DNA from: Asterochloris sp. CNOR1
Lineage: Eukaryota; Chlorophyta; Trebouxiophyceae; Trebouxiales; Trebouxiaceae
Direction: 5' to 3'
DNA length: 64,000 bases
Assembly: GCA_963969365.1 (NCBI GenBank)
Contig: OZ017759.1
Span: 806,001-870,000 of the forward strand
Below, in pieces: positions 33,901 through 44,800 of this stretch. The notes beneath the pieces were generated by a model. The model saw nothing but the letters and a program-made list of their open reading frames with translations, ran no database searches and was not told where the DNA came from. The position numbers and the translations under genes are program-made. How positions within the stretch are numbered: position 1 is the first letter of the stretch; the number at the start of each line of letters is the position of its first letter.

Positions 33901-34282
33901 TGGCAATGCATGCCTGCTGCAGCTCGTAGGCAGCTTGCAGGTACATGCTTCACAACTGTGCTGGTCTTGTCAGGCACCAATGTTGGATATGTATAGGAAT
34001 CCCCAAACACAATCTGGCCAGTGCGGCTTACCAGCACATCAGCAACAGCTTGGACGACAGTGTTGACTGGCACATGGCAGCCGGTTGTGGCCAACTGCAC
34101 AGTGGTATAGAGCGTGCCTGCACAGCAGGCTGCATCATTGAGCATAACCATGCCCAACAGGGTTCACTCAATCATGGTGGGCAGCATCTCAGCAGTCAGC
34201 GGTGATACGCAGTGGCCTCACCAGGTTCACATCGGCATGCAGTCATCAGGCCGAAGAGGAGGACCGCTGTTGTCAGCAGCAT
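30917..34282 (-). CDS. Secretory-pathway single-pass membrane protein, unknown function
   Basis: Exon 1 (34282-34222) is a classic signal peptide: MLLTTAVLLFGLMTACRCEP. Exon 2 from 34117 (TLYTTVQLATTGCHVPVNT) joins in phase. Further exons lie at about 33930-33590 (VCQRPQQTLRTVCSLCHSY, Cys-rich), 33470-32712 (long, acidic and Ala-rich, with LPEELPEVFLEEEELPFIL), about 32560-32450 (LLGQVIAALQDLLWGIQQ), about 32175-31860, about 31520-31380 and 31265-31105. The last coding pieces give a transmembrane helix (PPAFYIFFGALACAVAIAG) that joins in phase to the final exon 31005-30917 (ASLLSLALQHRRYVAARH, stop). So the predicted layout is a lumenal or extracellular body with a C-terminal membrane anchor and a short basic cytosolic tail. 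I recognise no family. The layout resembles nuclear-envelope fusion proteins of the Kar5/GEX1 type, but I see no sequence match. Confidence 0.6.
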
Positions 34283-36331
34283 GCTGACTGCAGGCCGTGT
34301 GGACAGTGTAGCTGACCGCTGGTGCTGGCTTAACCCTCCTGCAGCAATGAACTGACAGGTTGAGGCCCTCCTTGGGGTCTTGTCACTTGGTATGCTACTG
34401 CGGTACGTCTCTCGAATGCTTTCTTTTGCATATGGCAGTCCTCATAGCGGCGTTGCTGGTGTCATCTCCTCACCTGAGCGGGAATCTGCCTGACAATGGC
34501 AGCAGTGATCAACTTTGGTTGTCTGACTAGACAGAATGACGGAGCTCCTGCCTGCACTGCAGCTTTTGACGTGATGGCTGTATCAAATGGCGGGTGCTGC
34601 ACTTGCAAAATGTGGGAATCAACTTCAAACATTGCACGTCATTTCAATATATTTATCTACATCAATCGTCATTTTTTGCAAGGGCTTTTGAAACCGTCTC
34701 CAAGACCAGGTGCTGCATTACTGTGTGTCTCTGGGACGGTGCTAGCGCTGAAGGTCGTAAGAACCACATACCATGTCTCTGGAGAGACTACGTGAAGGCC
34801 TGGGTACCCCTGCATTGCGCTCACATCAGTCAGAATGACTGCACAGCTGCTGCCCGCTGGGTGGGAGGCGCACAGCTGCATGCTAGGACAGTCTGTGGCT
34901 CGAGCAGCCAGGTGTGGTGGCTGAACATGATGCCATAAATGCTGGGCCAGATAGGGCTACAGGGGCAGTGCCTGGGAAGGCTCCGAAGTCAGGAGGGGCA
35001 ACAGCTCCTGCAGGGCAGGAGGAGGGAGGCAGTCCAGCGGCCCCATGCAGCAGCTGATGGTGGCACTGACGAGGGTGCCCCTCCTGCAGACATCAAAGCT
35101 CGCTGCCAGGAGATGGCGGGCCGCAGCTCATGCACAGTACTTGCAGCTGCGTCACTGATGGCACAGGCCAGGACATGAGCAGAGGAGGCTCTTCAATGCT
35201 GCAGGGCACACAGCATGAGAATGCTTACCTACAGTAACAAGCAACGCGGCGCAGCACTCATGGCATGGCTACGTGTGACTAGCGTAAGCGGGCAATCAAG
35301 TGCAGGGGGGTCTACCAAGCAGTGAGCATGATGCATTTACGTGGCCACCACCATTGACTGCTGGACAACTTCAGAAGGCCTGCAGAGCTCCTCATCTCCT
35401 CGCGCTGCAGACTTTTGGTGCGCCTTCTTGCTAGAGGGCTGCAGGAGCAAGCTTCAGGGCTCATGTGTTGGCCGATTTGTCTCCAGCTGCCAGGTGCTCC
35501 GCTGGCTTGTCAGGGAGTGTGTCTGCTGAGGACATTGTCTGGCCCTGAGGTTGCCAGCAGGGTAGGACTGGGCTGGACAGGCAGGCAGGCGTGGTGCATG
35601 TGATTAAGACGAGCTGTTGATGCCACAGCCCAATGCCCTGCTGGCCATGCCTAGCTGGCTGAGGTTCTGCAGGCGTGAAGGGCTGAAGTTTTGCAGCCAT
35701 CGCCTGAATGCAAGCTGCCAAATAGGAGCAGCAGGATGGCTGCTGGCCAGAGGGCAGTGTCTACATGCCATCTGTGGTGTGTCAGAGGTGAGCAGGCTCA
35801 AGAAACATACAGAAGTGTTCACAACAGCAACCGCAGTCTCACACTTGATGTTACATTCTGACAGATGTTGAAGAAAATTTGTCAAGCGGGTTCAGGCTGA
35901 GGGCAGACATGCTGATTGGGTGCATGTATGCTTGTATGTAACGTCAAGGCGCCTGTAAATTGGTACACACATAAGCAAGGATTGCAAAAACAATCTTCAT
36001 CCCGTTTGCGCTGGGCCAATATTTCCTGCATTCTCTCCTGCACCGGGTTCCTGAGTCATAGGCTCCTCGGAGAGTGAGCATGCTCATGTGGCATGCATGC
36101 GTCGGCCTCGATGATCAATATTTCTTGTTGCCTGATAGAAGCTTTCTCAGCTTCGCAACAGCATGAGCCCCAGTTTGTTGCAGCGGCTGGACCGCTGCCT
36201 GTACCTGCACATCAGTGACCACGCCATCAGCATGCACCAGATGTTTGCAGTGCATCAAGCTGAAGAGACGCGGCACATGCAAGCAGTCCAGCAGCCCTCC
36301 AATGACTTGAGCAACTTTGTTGGCTTTGCGG
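34283..36331. other. Mostly non-coding; one candidate minus-strand terminal exon
   Basis: A minus-strand stretch from about 35450 to 35339, after a CTGCAG acceptor, reads SSKKAHQKSAARGDEELCR and ends in TAA. It could be the hydrophilic C-terminal tail exon of the PHT4-like gene to the right, or a separate small gene. A plus-strand stretch at 35000-35178 (PPADIKARCQEMAGRSSCT, then TGA) is another weak candidate. The rest shows nothing I can support. Confidence 0.3.
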
Positions 36332-39300
36332 TCAGCTCAAGGGATCAGGCTGCAACAGCTTGGCAGCTAGGGTAGACGAACAGGCAGGGCCAGCGAGGCA
36401 GCCAGCATGGATGTGTGACCCGTTACCAGAGACCATTGTGTGCTCGCCTGCTGGGCAAGCAGGTCTGTGCATGCAGCAGGTGCGTGGATGCAGCAGGTGC
36501 GCAGATGCAGGTCGACAGGGCCAGCGTACCTGGGCTGGGACCTGCTTGAACTGCCCAAGCGTGCTGTACACTGGTTGCAGGTGCTTCTCAAATCCAAACG
36601 GAGCGTTGTTGCTGAGGTCCTGCTGCTCACTGCTGCCCCAGATCGTGAACACTGCGGCGCCAGTCACAAAGAAAAAGGCTGAGGGTGCAAAGAGCGCCAT
36701 CTCCCAGCTGCCTGTCTGATCAAGGATGGCACCTGCGTGGCACATTGAAAGGATCAGGAGTTGGTAAAGAATACCATGCAGCCCAGGAGGCCGGGCCGGG
36801 GTTCATTACATTGGCAGCAGCTGCATGCCCTCAGGGTGCGATACCGTCAACTATGCATTGCGTACACACAGAAAACTGCGCAGGCTGCTGCATCATGCAG
36901 CCCACAGCAGGTGCCACAAGCTGAAGGCCACACAGGCTTACCATGCAGCTTAGAGAATTATTGCCCCTCGCACCTGAGATCACCACGCCGATGATGCCTG
37001 GGACAGCGCCAGACGTATTGGTCAGCCCCAGCAGCACTGGGGCATAGCGAGGGGACAGGTCTGCGTGATTGCAGTACAGCCCTGCCAGGGAGAAGCTAGC
37101 CAGCCCCAGAGCAGCAGTGATCAAGCCTGCAGGTGGGAGACATGTGCATCAGCGAGCTGAGCATGACTGCATGAGCCACCATGCAGGCATCGTGAGCATG
37201 CCACTTGAGGTTCGCAGTGGCCATGTCATTTCAGAGGCAGGGACGCTGCAGGGCACTGCGTTCAGGGGATGCAGCACCCCTGCTGTGAGGTGCACTTGTT
37301 TTAATCAGTGCCTCAGTCCTCAACCAGAGAGGTTTGGACTCTTCCCTCGAGTCTTGGCAGATCTGCTACAGAGTGGGCATGCAACCCAGGTGCTCACCAA
37401 CTGTGAGGGTGGAATCTTCAGTCCAGGTAGCCCCTGCCAGGCACAGCGTGGGCAGCAGAAAGGCTGTACACTGCGCCAGCTTGCGCACAACAGCCACCGG
37501 GACATTCCTGCTGATCAGGGCATCTCCCCCCGTGCCAGCGATTGAGGAGGCCACTATGGCTGCCATTGGTGGCAGCAGGGACAGCTGGGCCGCCTGTGTC
37601 AGGTCCAGAGAGAGGGTGTCGCTGAAGTAGGTGGGCAGCCAAGCCATCATGGTGTAGTGGAACCTGCGGAGTGGCAGACATGCTGGTCGGCGTGCTGGTT
37701 GCAGCAAGCAGTGCCGGAGGGACCAGCAGCCTGCAGTTTCCTGATGACCATCCTCTCGCAGCTCAAGCTACACAAGACACAGGTCTGGATTGTCGCAAAG
37801 CATTGAGCAACGATGTCTGCGGCACTGCACAGGTCAGGACCAGGCTGTGGAAGGGCTAGAGCACCAAGTACTCTGGGAACAGCAGAGCAGCAGCAACTGC
37901 TGCTGCACAGCCACCCACCAGTTGTTACAGAAGTGGGTGTACGCCAAAGCGCGCACAGGAGTGTTCCTCAGGAAGGCTCTCCAGGGGACCTCATCACCGC
38001 CCTCGGCGACTGTGGCGTCAGGCTGCCGGGCCACACCTTCCAGCTTAGCTGCAGTCTCAGGGTCAGTCTCGAGGATGCGCCCCTGGACGTGCTCAAACCA
38101 GATGGCCCAGGCAACACCTGCGTACAGGTTTACATCGCGGTGAGGCTCTGCTAGCTCCAGGATGCCTAGCAGTCATGTCAACAGGCGAAACAGGCAACAG
38201 CTTCAGAATGCTGTGAGGGTCTCCTGGCTGCAGGATGCGCCCCTGCAAGTGCTCAAACCAAGCAGTCCAGGCAACGCCTGCAGCCAGGGTTGTAGCACAG
38301 TACACTGCTGCTGCCTGCAGCAAGATACCCTCCCACAACACTAGTCTGTGAATGTCCAGAAATGGCGCAGCAATGACCTGCTTCCAGCAGAGCAACATGG
38401 CACACCATCTACATGGACAGGAGGTGCCTCAGTAACAGAGTAACAGCGCTTGCTAGCGCAAACTGCTGAGCACCTCAACACCTGAGCACCACCACTGTCT
38501 CATACAAGCAGACACGAGCAGCGGCAGCAATCCAGCCTGTCTGACCGACGCCTCACCTAGGCCGCCAAAGGCGTAGAACACAGTCTGCCAGCCAAAGCGC
38601 TCTATGAGCGCAGGCGCCACCAGGAGGCCCAGCAGGCTGCCCACATGCAGCCCCCCGAAGATGAAGCTCATGGCTCGTGAGCGCTCCTCGTTGGGGATGA
38701 CTCGTGCCACCATGTCGCTGGCTGATGAGGGGGCCACACCCTCGCCCAGCCCCACTGCCGCCCTCGAGGCAAACAGGCCTGCAGCAGGGGCATGTTGGTT
38801 GCTGTTGGAATTGCAGTACACTGACTGCCATGGAGGAGGGGTGGTCATGCCCTTGCCCACCCCGACTGCAGCCCTTGAGGCAAACAGGTTTGCACCAGGG
38901 GCAGAATTGTTGCTGGGGGGGTCAAATCGCACTGGCTGCAGATGACAAGGGGTGGCCAATGCCCCTGGCGCACCCCTACTGCCGCCCTAAGGCTAGCCTG
39001 CAGAACAGGCGCTCACTGAGCTTTTTACGTGACACAGGCACACACTGAATCAAGGCCACAACCTCGCCCGGCGTCACTGCTGCTCATGAGGCAGACAAGC
39101 CTGCAGCACAAGCGCCCATGAGCTCAGACATGACACAGGCTGACACATTGTCAAAGCCACTCATTTGCCAAACACCTGGATGCACATTCAGTACACCCTG
39201 ATGCCCGTGAGGCAAACGGCAGCAGGCGCATTTTCTGGCACGCTCAGACGGGCCCCCTTGCAGCCTGTGAGGGACTCTTTCAAGTAGCCTAAGACCTGAC

Positions 39301-40969
39301 ACCCATAATGGTTGACGTGTTCACCACCGCCGCCACCACGCAGCAGCAATGCATATGTGCCGGTACGCGCGCAGAGCTGTCAGACGCCAGACATCCTGGC
39401 GCTCTGCGGCCCTGCTGCCAAGGAAGGGCAGGGGCCCTGCTGCGCCCTTGCGCAGGCGGTGTACAGGCGATACACAGATGTCCATGATGAAGCCTCACCT
39501 GGCATGGAGCCTGCCAGAACAGGCACAGCTGCAGTGGCTGCCGACCAGAGGCCCACGCCCACCGGCAGGATGCGTCTGCCACCAGCACGCGATACCACGT
39601 AGCCACCAGGTATCTGGCTCAGCATGTAGCCGAAGAAGAAGCTGGACTGCACAAAGCCTGAGGTGGTGGGGCTCCACCCAAAGTCCTGAGCCATGGGGAT
39701 GATGGCCACGCTGATGTTCACCTTGTCCTGCAGGGCAATATGGGAGCCAGCTCTGATTGACATACTGACAGGTCCCAGGGCCGCGTGTTGTGTGGAGGAA
39801 GCACGCAACAAGGGCGCAAGAAGCAGATGCAAGAAAAGCGGAAGAAGGGGTTGTTGTGCCCTTCTTGCGTGCTTTTATTCACATGCTCTGTTGGCAATTG
39901 ATGGATGTCCAGGCAAGCCTCATTGATGTGGACCTTCCTGCAGAGGAGGGCACAAAGAACAGAGGGAGGTCTAAGGGTGCATGCTGTCCCATGCCTGCTG
40001 GGCAAGCTTCCGCGAAGGTCCAGTCGTGGTGCTGATATGAGTGTCGCCGTGTTGGCAAAAGCCTACTACAGCAGTCAGCAGCAGCTGTGATGCAGCAGCC
40101 CATAAAGGCAGATGCAGCCTGCCTGCTGCTGATCGGCACCAAGGCTGCCATTCTTGAGCGGCCTGTTTGCTACCACATATACACCCGGCAGGCTGCATAC
40201 TGATGTCAGTGCTCACCATGTTACATAGCACGAAGGCCATGGCGCTGGTGACCACCAGCTTGTAGCGGCTGGGCAGGGCTTCCCAGTGCTTGCCCAGCAG
40301 CTGGTGAGCCAGGTTTGCCAGCGCAGCCACGGGGGCTGGGAGCTCCCTGGACTCGATCATCTGAGAGGTGCGCGACAGGGCTGTCGAAGAAGGGCCCCGC
40401 CGGCCCATCTTACACTCCAGGGGCGGGGGCTTGGCCTGGCTGCTGCCAGGCGCAAACTCAGATTCCCATTCCTGCTCCCTATGCTGCTTGTACAGGGTGC
40501 TTCGTGCACGGCCAGCCTGCCTCTGTGTCTGCTGGTGAGCTGCAGCCCTCACCCTGAGGGCTGAACGCTGCAGCCTCCTGCAGTGAGGGGAAGCATGCTA
40601 GCTGGCAGGTGTCGGGGCTGGCAACTGTGTGCGTCACGCATATGGCTCAGCCTCTGTGCTGGATGTGCAACATATATGCAGCACAGCAAACTTGATTGCA
40701 GCAGGCAGTGCATTGGGACTTGAGCAGCTGATGCCCGCATCGGGCCCGCTGGCGCCAGCTGTTCCACCACAAGTCTTGCAGTAGACGCTGAGCACACACC
40801 TGGATATGAGGAGCCCCTGCCCTTGCAGCAGAGACTTCTGCATGACATTGTAAGGCGCCCAGCTTCCGCGGTTAAACTGGCTCGCTTCCTGCTTGAGCAT
40901 CAGCCTGTGCTCAGCGGGGTTTAAGGTGGCTCTGGTCACTTTGAACGACTTGGCACTGAGTGTGATCAC
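36332..40969 (-). CDS. PHT4/ANTR-family anion (phosphate) transporter, plastid-targeted
   Basis: Eight exons join in phase: 40969-40800, 40577-40217, 39727-39499, 38778-38557, 38117-37919, 37663-37398, 37126-36974 and from 36732. The first two give a long transit peptide (MITLSAKSFKVTRATLN) with a VRAAA cleavage-like site. The body is a 12-helix MFS protein of the SLC17/PHT4 type: LCNMDKVNISVAIIPMAQDF, GYMLSQIPGGYVVSRAGGRR, FASRAAVGLGEGVAP, HVGSLLGLLVAPALIERFGW, FHYTMMAWLPTYFSDTL, YAPVLLGLTNTSGAVPGIIG and LFAPSAFFFVTGAAVFTIW. The DKVNIS and RAAVGLGEG motifs are typical of the family, whose plant members move phosphate, ascorbate or other anions across plastid membranes. Substrate choice cannot be read here. 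The 3' end is unsure: the frame stays open to a stop at 36332, or a donor near 36535 leads to a further exon. Two introns carry decayed copies of the next exon's start. Confidence 0.88.
38225..38290 (-). repeat. Decayed copy of acceptor and start of PHT4 exon 38117-37919
   Basis: The minus strand reads GVAWTAWFEHLQGRILQPGD, against the true GVAWAIWFEHVQGRILETDP 170 bp downstream. Confidence 0.9.
38865..39115 (-). repeat. Three decayed copies of acceptor and start of PHT4 exon 38778-38557
   Basis: The true exon starts LFASRAAVGLGEGVAP. Copies read LFASRAAVGVGKGMTTP (about 38900), SLRAAVGVRQGHWP (about 38995) and GLSAS-stop-AAVTPGEVVAL (about 39100). Decay increases with distance from the true exon. 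Confidence 0.88.
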
Positions 40970-41800
40970 GAAGCTTCAGTCAGGCTGAGGTTCTGGGGCC
41001 TGCCTCAACACTTGTGACACCAATTGCTTGAAGCCACCCGGCAGTTTAAAGATCTGGAAGGGAATGGGCAATATATGGAAAGTGACAGGCCTGCAGAGCA
41101 CCTGACAACGGGCTTCCCCGCACTTCATGTCAGCCCTGCCAAGCTGCAGTGCACAGCTGACTGCTCAAATCTGAAATGGAGTGCCAATAGCTGCATGAGG
41201 CCCAGTGGAGCATCATTGGTGGACAGTGGGTGCAGATGCTGGACATCTTTTGCCTGTCAAAGTCCTCACATGTGTTGCCCAGTAATGTGTTTACATGCAG
41301 ATATGAGTCTCTCAAGTCCTGACAGGTCAGTCCACCCGTCACCTGGAGTTCAATAACTTAATGAACAGGTCTCATGTACCACAATCAGTGAGCAATATCA
41401 AGGGCAACACAAGGATAGCATGGTGTCTTGAGTAGGGCAGGCAACAAGCAATGCATCAGCTGATGCGCATCTGCATAATTCCAGTCTTAGACCATTAGCA
41501 TGTGGATGACCCACCTGAGCTCTCAGCAAGCTCTGTGCCCAGTTCAAACTTTACACTGGCTGTCGACCCCACTTGACACAAGCATCAATTTCAAAAGATA
41601 GGTGGGCTACACAAGCAGGTCATCACAGACAAAGCACAAACAAAGGGGCCATACAGAAGATACACACAGATGTTGAATACATACAGGCGTGCAGCAAGAC
41701 ACTTTCAGCATGGTGAAGCTGTACACTAAGAAAAGGACGAGAGTCGGACACAGCAAAACGAATCTTTTGAAGAGAAACAACAACCAAGATTGATGCCAGG
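40970..41800. other. Intergenic spacer
   Basis: This lies between the PHT4-like start (40969, minus) and the stop of the acidic protein gene (41801, minus). Base composition is more AT-rich than the genes. No exon, RNA gene or repeat was recognised, and it should contain the PHT4-like promoter. Confidence 0.5.
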
Positions 41801-44800
41801 CTACAGGCCAGCAAGCCGCCTTGCCACCACGCTGCTGGGTAGCAGGTGCATCAGCCCTGCGGGATCGTCACCATGCCTCTGCCAGATCAGATATGGGTCA
41901 CTCTGCGGAGCAGGCACACAAACAAGTCAGGCTTGAACATGGCTGAAGCTGGCTTTGCCTGAGGACTATAATTGAAGAGTCAGCTGCTGTCGCACTGCCT
42001 TTCACACAAGAACACCTGCTTGACGTACTTTGTGGCGCAGGAGAGAGGACCTGCCCCATGCAACGGCCAAGGGCTGCATACATCCTTGCTGATTGGCCTA
42101 CATGCAACACAGTAGCACAGTATCATCTGCCCACAAAAGGTGCCAGATCCTCCAAGTGGTACAGACTCGCCTGCTTGACACGGTGGTACAGCATGAAGCC
42201 CCTGCCCAGGGCTGTGGCCAGGGATTGCAGGCGGTTGTAGTGGTCCTCCAGGTCGGGCTCCAGTTGCTCCACCTCGCTTTCATCCAGCTTTAGCACTGCA
42301 GCCTGCAGGGCAAGGGGGCAGCACTGCCAACCTCCCATGGAAGTACCTGTCAAGCGGCGGGAAGGGAGTGCACCAGGACGCTGCCACTTCAGGGCGTAGG
42401 GCAGGCGCCAGTTCCACCATCCTGCCTCACCACTGCCACCTGCGGGTGATGTGTAGCTCGAGCACTGCCAGGCGAGGAGGTTGCCTTCCTTGTTCGAATC
42501 TTTCTAGAGACGACATAAAGGGGCAAGGGCCAGGAGGAGTACTCAAACTCGGAAACATGGTGTGAGAGTGAGGAGCAGGCCTTTTTGTCCAGCCACATCA
42601 CATGACAGTATGGTGGAACACGTGTGCATGTTTCCCAGTGACATGCACGCCTAGACAAGTGATCACATCAGGCCAGGAAGATCAGGCACCGTTGCAGCCG
42701 CCACAGAGCGGCCCACAAACAGGCAAATGGCAAAACACTCCATCTGCATGCCCAGCAAATGTCAGCCTCAGACACTGGCCAAGTGCTTGGCAAGGTCACG
42801 CATATGTGCGGTGTTTGAGTCAGGCTGGCAGGTGGGGGCTACCAGGTGGAGGCCCTGTGGCACCTCAAGCACCAGATACAGGCCCTGTAGGCATCATGGG
42901 CTGGCACTTGGCAGAGGGTCTTAGTCTCACCAGGTAGTAGGCAAGGTCTGGGGCATAGCCAGCTGGCAGCTTGCAGGTGTTGATCAGCTTGGAACACAGC
43001 TCGCTGACTGCGATGCGCTGGCTGGGGGCCAGCTGTGCATAGGCCTGCAGCGGCATGCCATCACCGTGAGACCGGCTCAATGTCGGGCCTGGGTGGGCCA
43101 CTGGCGCTGGTGCACCAAATGCATGTGATAAGCCTGCAGCAGTACTCTACAGCCCACGGAGGGTACCAATCAACAGGGTCACTGCAGGCAGTGCCTGGGA
43201 GGCTTTCACTGAGACACAGGAAGTGCGTGACCAGCTGCCAGTTGTTCTTGGCCAGCTATACACCATCAGGGTCTGTCCCCATCTGACAAGCACTTGACAG
43301 AGCTGCACAAGCCACACGGCGTGCTCAGCAGGTGGTGAGATGCTCACTGACGTCTAGACACTGCCCGTGCTGTGCATGCAGCACAGGATCTGTGACCCCT
43401 CACAAAGTGTCCTATACAGGGGCACAATTCCAGGCTGCCCCACCTCCAGGAACTGCGGCCAGCGCCCCTTGAGGTCCACCTTGCCAGTTATTGTGTTGTA
43501 GCTGCCGTAGATGGTTGACTCGTCAATGGCACTAGGGGCTCTCGCAGCCTCTGCAGCCTGCAGGACATGACGCAACATCCTCACTCCCATGATGAGCCAG
43601 CGTGATGCACCTGTGATCGCATCCTGCTGCAGGTCTGTGCAGACTGCAGGCACCACACTGTGTCTTAGTCTGTGCAACAATGGCTTCCAGCTGATCACGC
43701 TCCCATCATGGCCTCTCTGCAGCCCCTGCAGCACTCAGTCTTGAGCCTGCCTGCATGCATGATGCTAGTGGGGCCATGAAGAAAGCACACAGTATTGAGC
43801 CTGCCTGCATTGATGGTGCTGGTGGGGCCATGAAGATTGCACACAGTAGTGACCCTGCCTGCATTGATGGTGCTGGTGGGGCCAGGCTGCAGCCTGCAGC
43901 AGGGTGGGGTACGGAGGACCCCAGCAGGGCCCCAGCCAGCAACACACGATGTCAGCTGCCGCAGAGCCTCTCAACCCCTGAGAGGCCCGTGGCCGTACCT
44001 GGCTGCAGCATGCGGTGGGGGGCCCCCCCTGGAGTTGCACTCCACAAGCCAGCACGCCAGCCATGCTGCACCCACCTGTCAGTGTCCAGCCATGCGCTTT
44101 GCAACCACTTCTGAGAAGGTGCTTTCACTCACCGCCTCGGGCAGCAGCTCAGCTGCAACATCGACGGCCACCTCATTGCCATCCTCTGGTCCATTCAGGT
44201 CTGTCACTGCAAAGCTGGTCGGGTGCTCGGCATCGCTGGTCCAGATGCCGGCACTGCTCATTGCACCCTACACATGCCAAAGGAAGAGTGTCAAGAGTTG
44301 GCCGCGCATAGCGACATCCTGATGGCAGGGCCCTGGTGCATGAGCTGCAAGTTTGCAGGCACAGGATGCAGGGAGGTCACATGGATGACCATACATGATG
44401 GCAGCAAGCTTGCAGGGCCGCGCCTGCAGGGCACTGGAAAAAGGCAGGCGAGGCGTGAGATGGATGATCGTGCGTGTTGCTGCAAAGCTGGCAGGGCCCC
44501 GTGCCCTGCAGGCCGAGGGTTCAGCACCGCATCAAGCATTGAGGTGCTCACATCGCAGCTCTGTAGCGCAGTGGCAAGCAAATGGCTGGTCACACAGGTC
44601 AGGCACCCTTGACCAGCTCAAACACACACCCCGTCGTAGGCCGCAGCTCTGGGGCCACCGCCATAGTCACAGAGCGAGCCTGCAGGCCAGCTGCAGAGGC
44701 CCCCTGCGGTTCTGCAGCCCCACAGAGATTGGGCTGTTTCCTTGCCACAAGATGTAGCTGCCATGATGTGCCATTCAACAGGAGTGAGCTGCCCCAGCGG

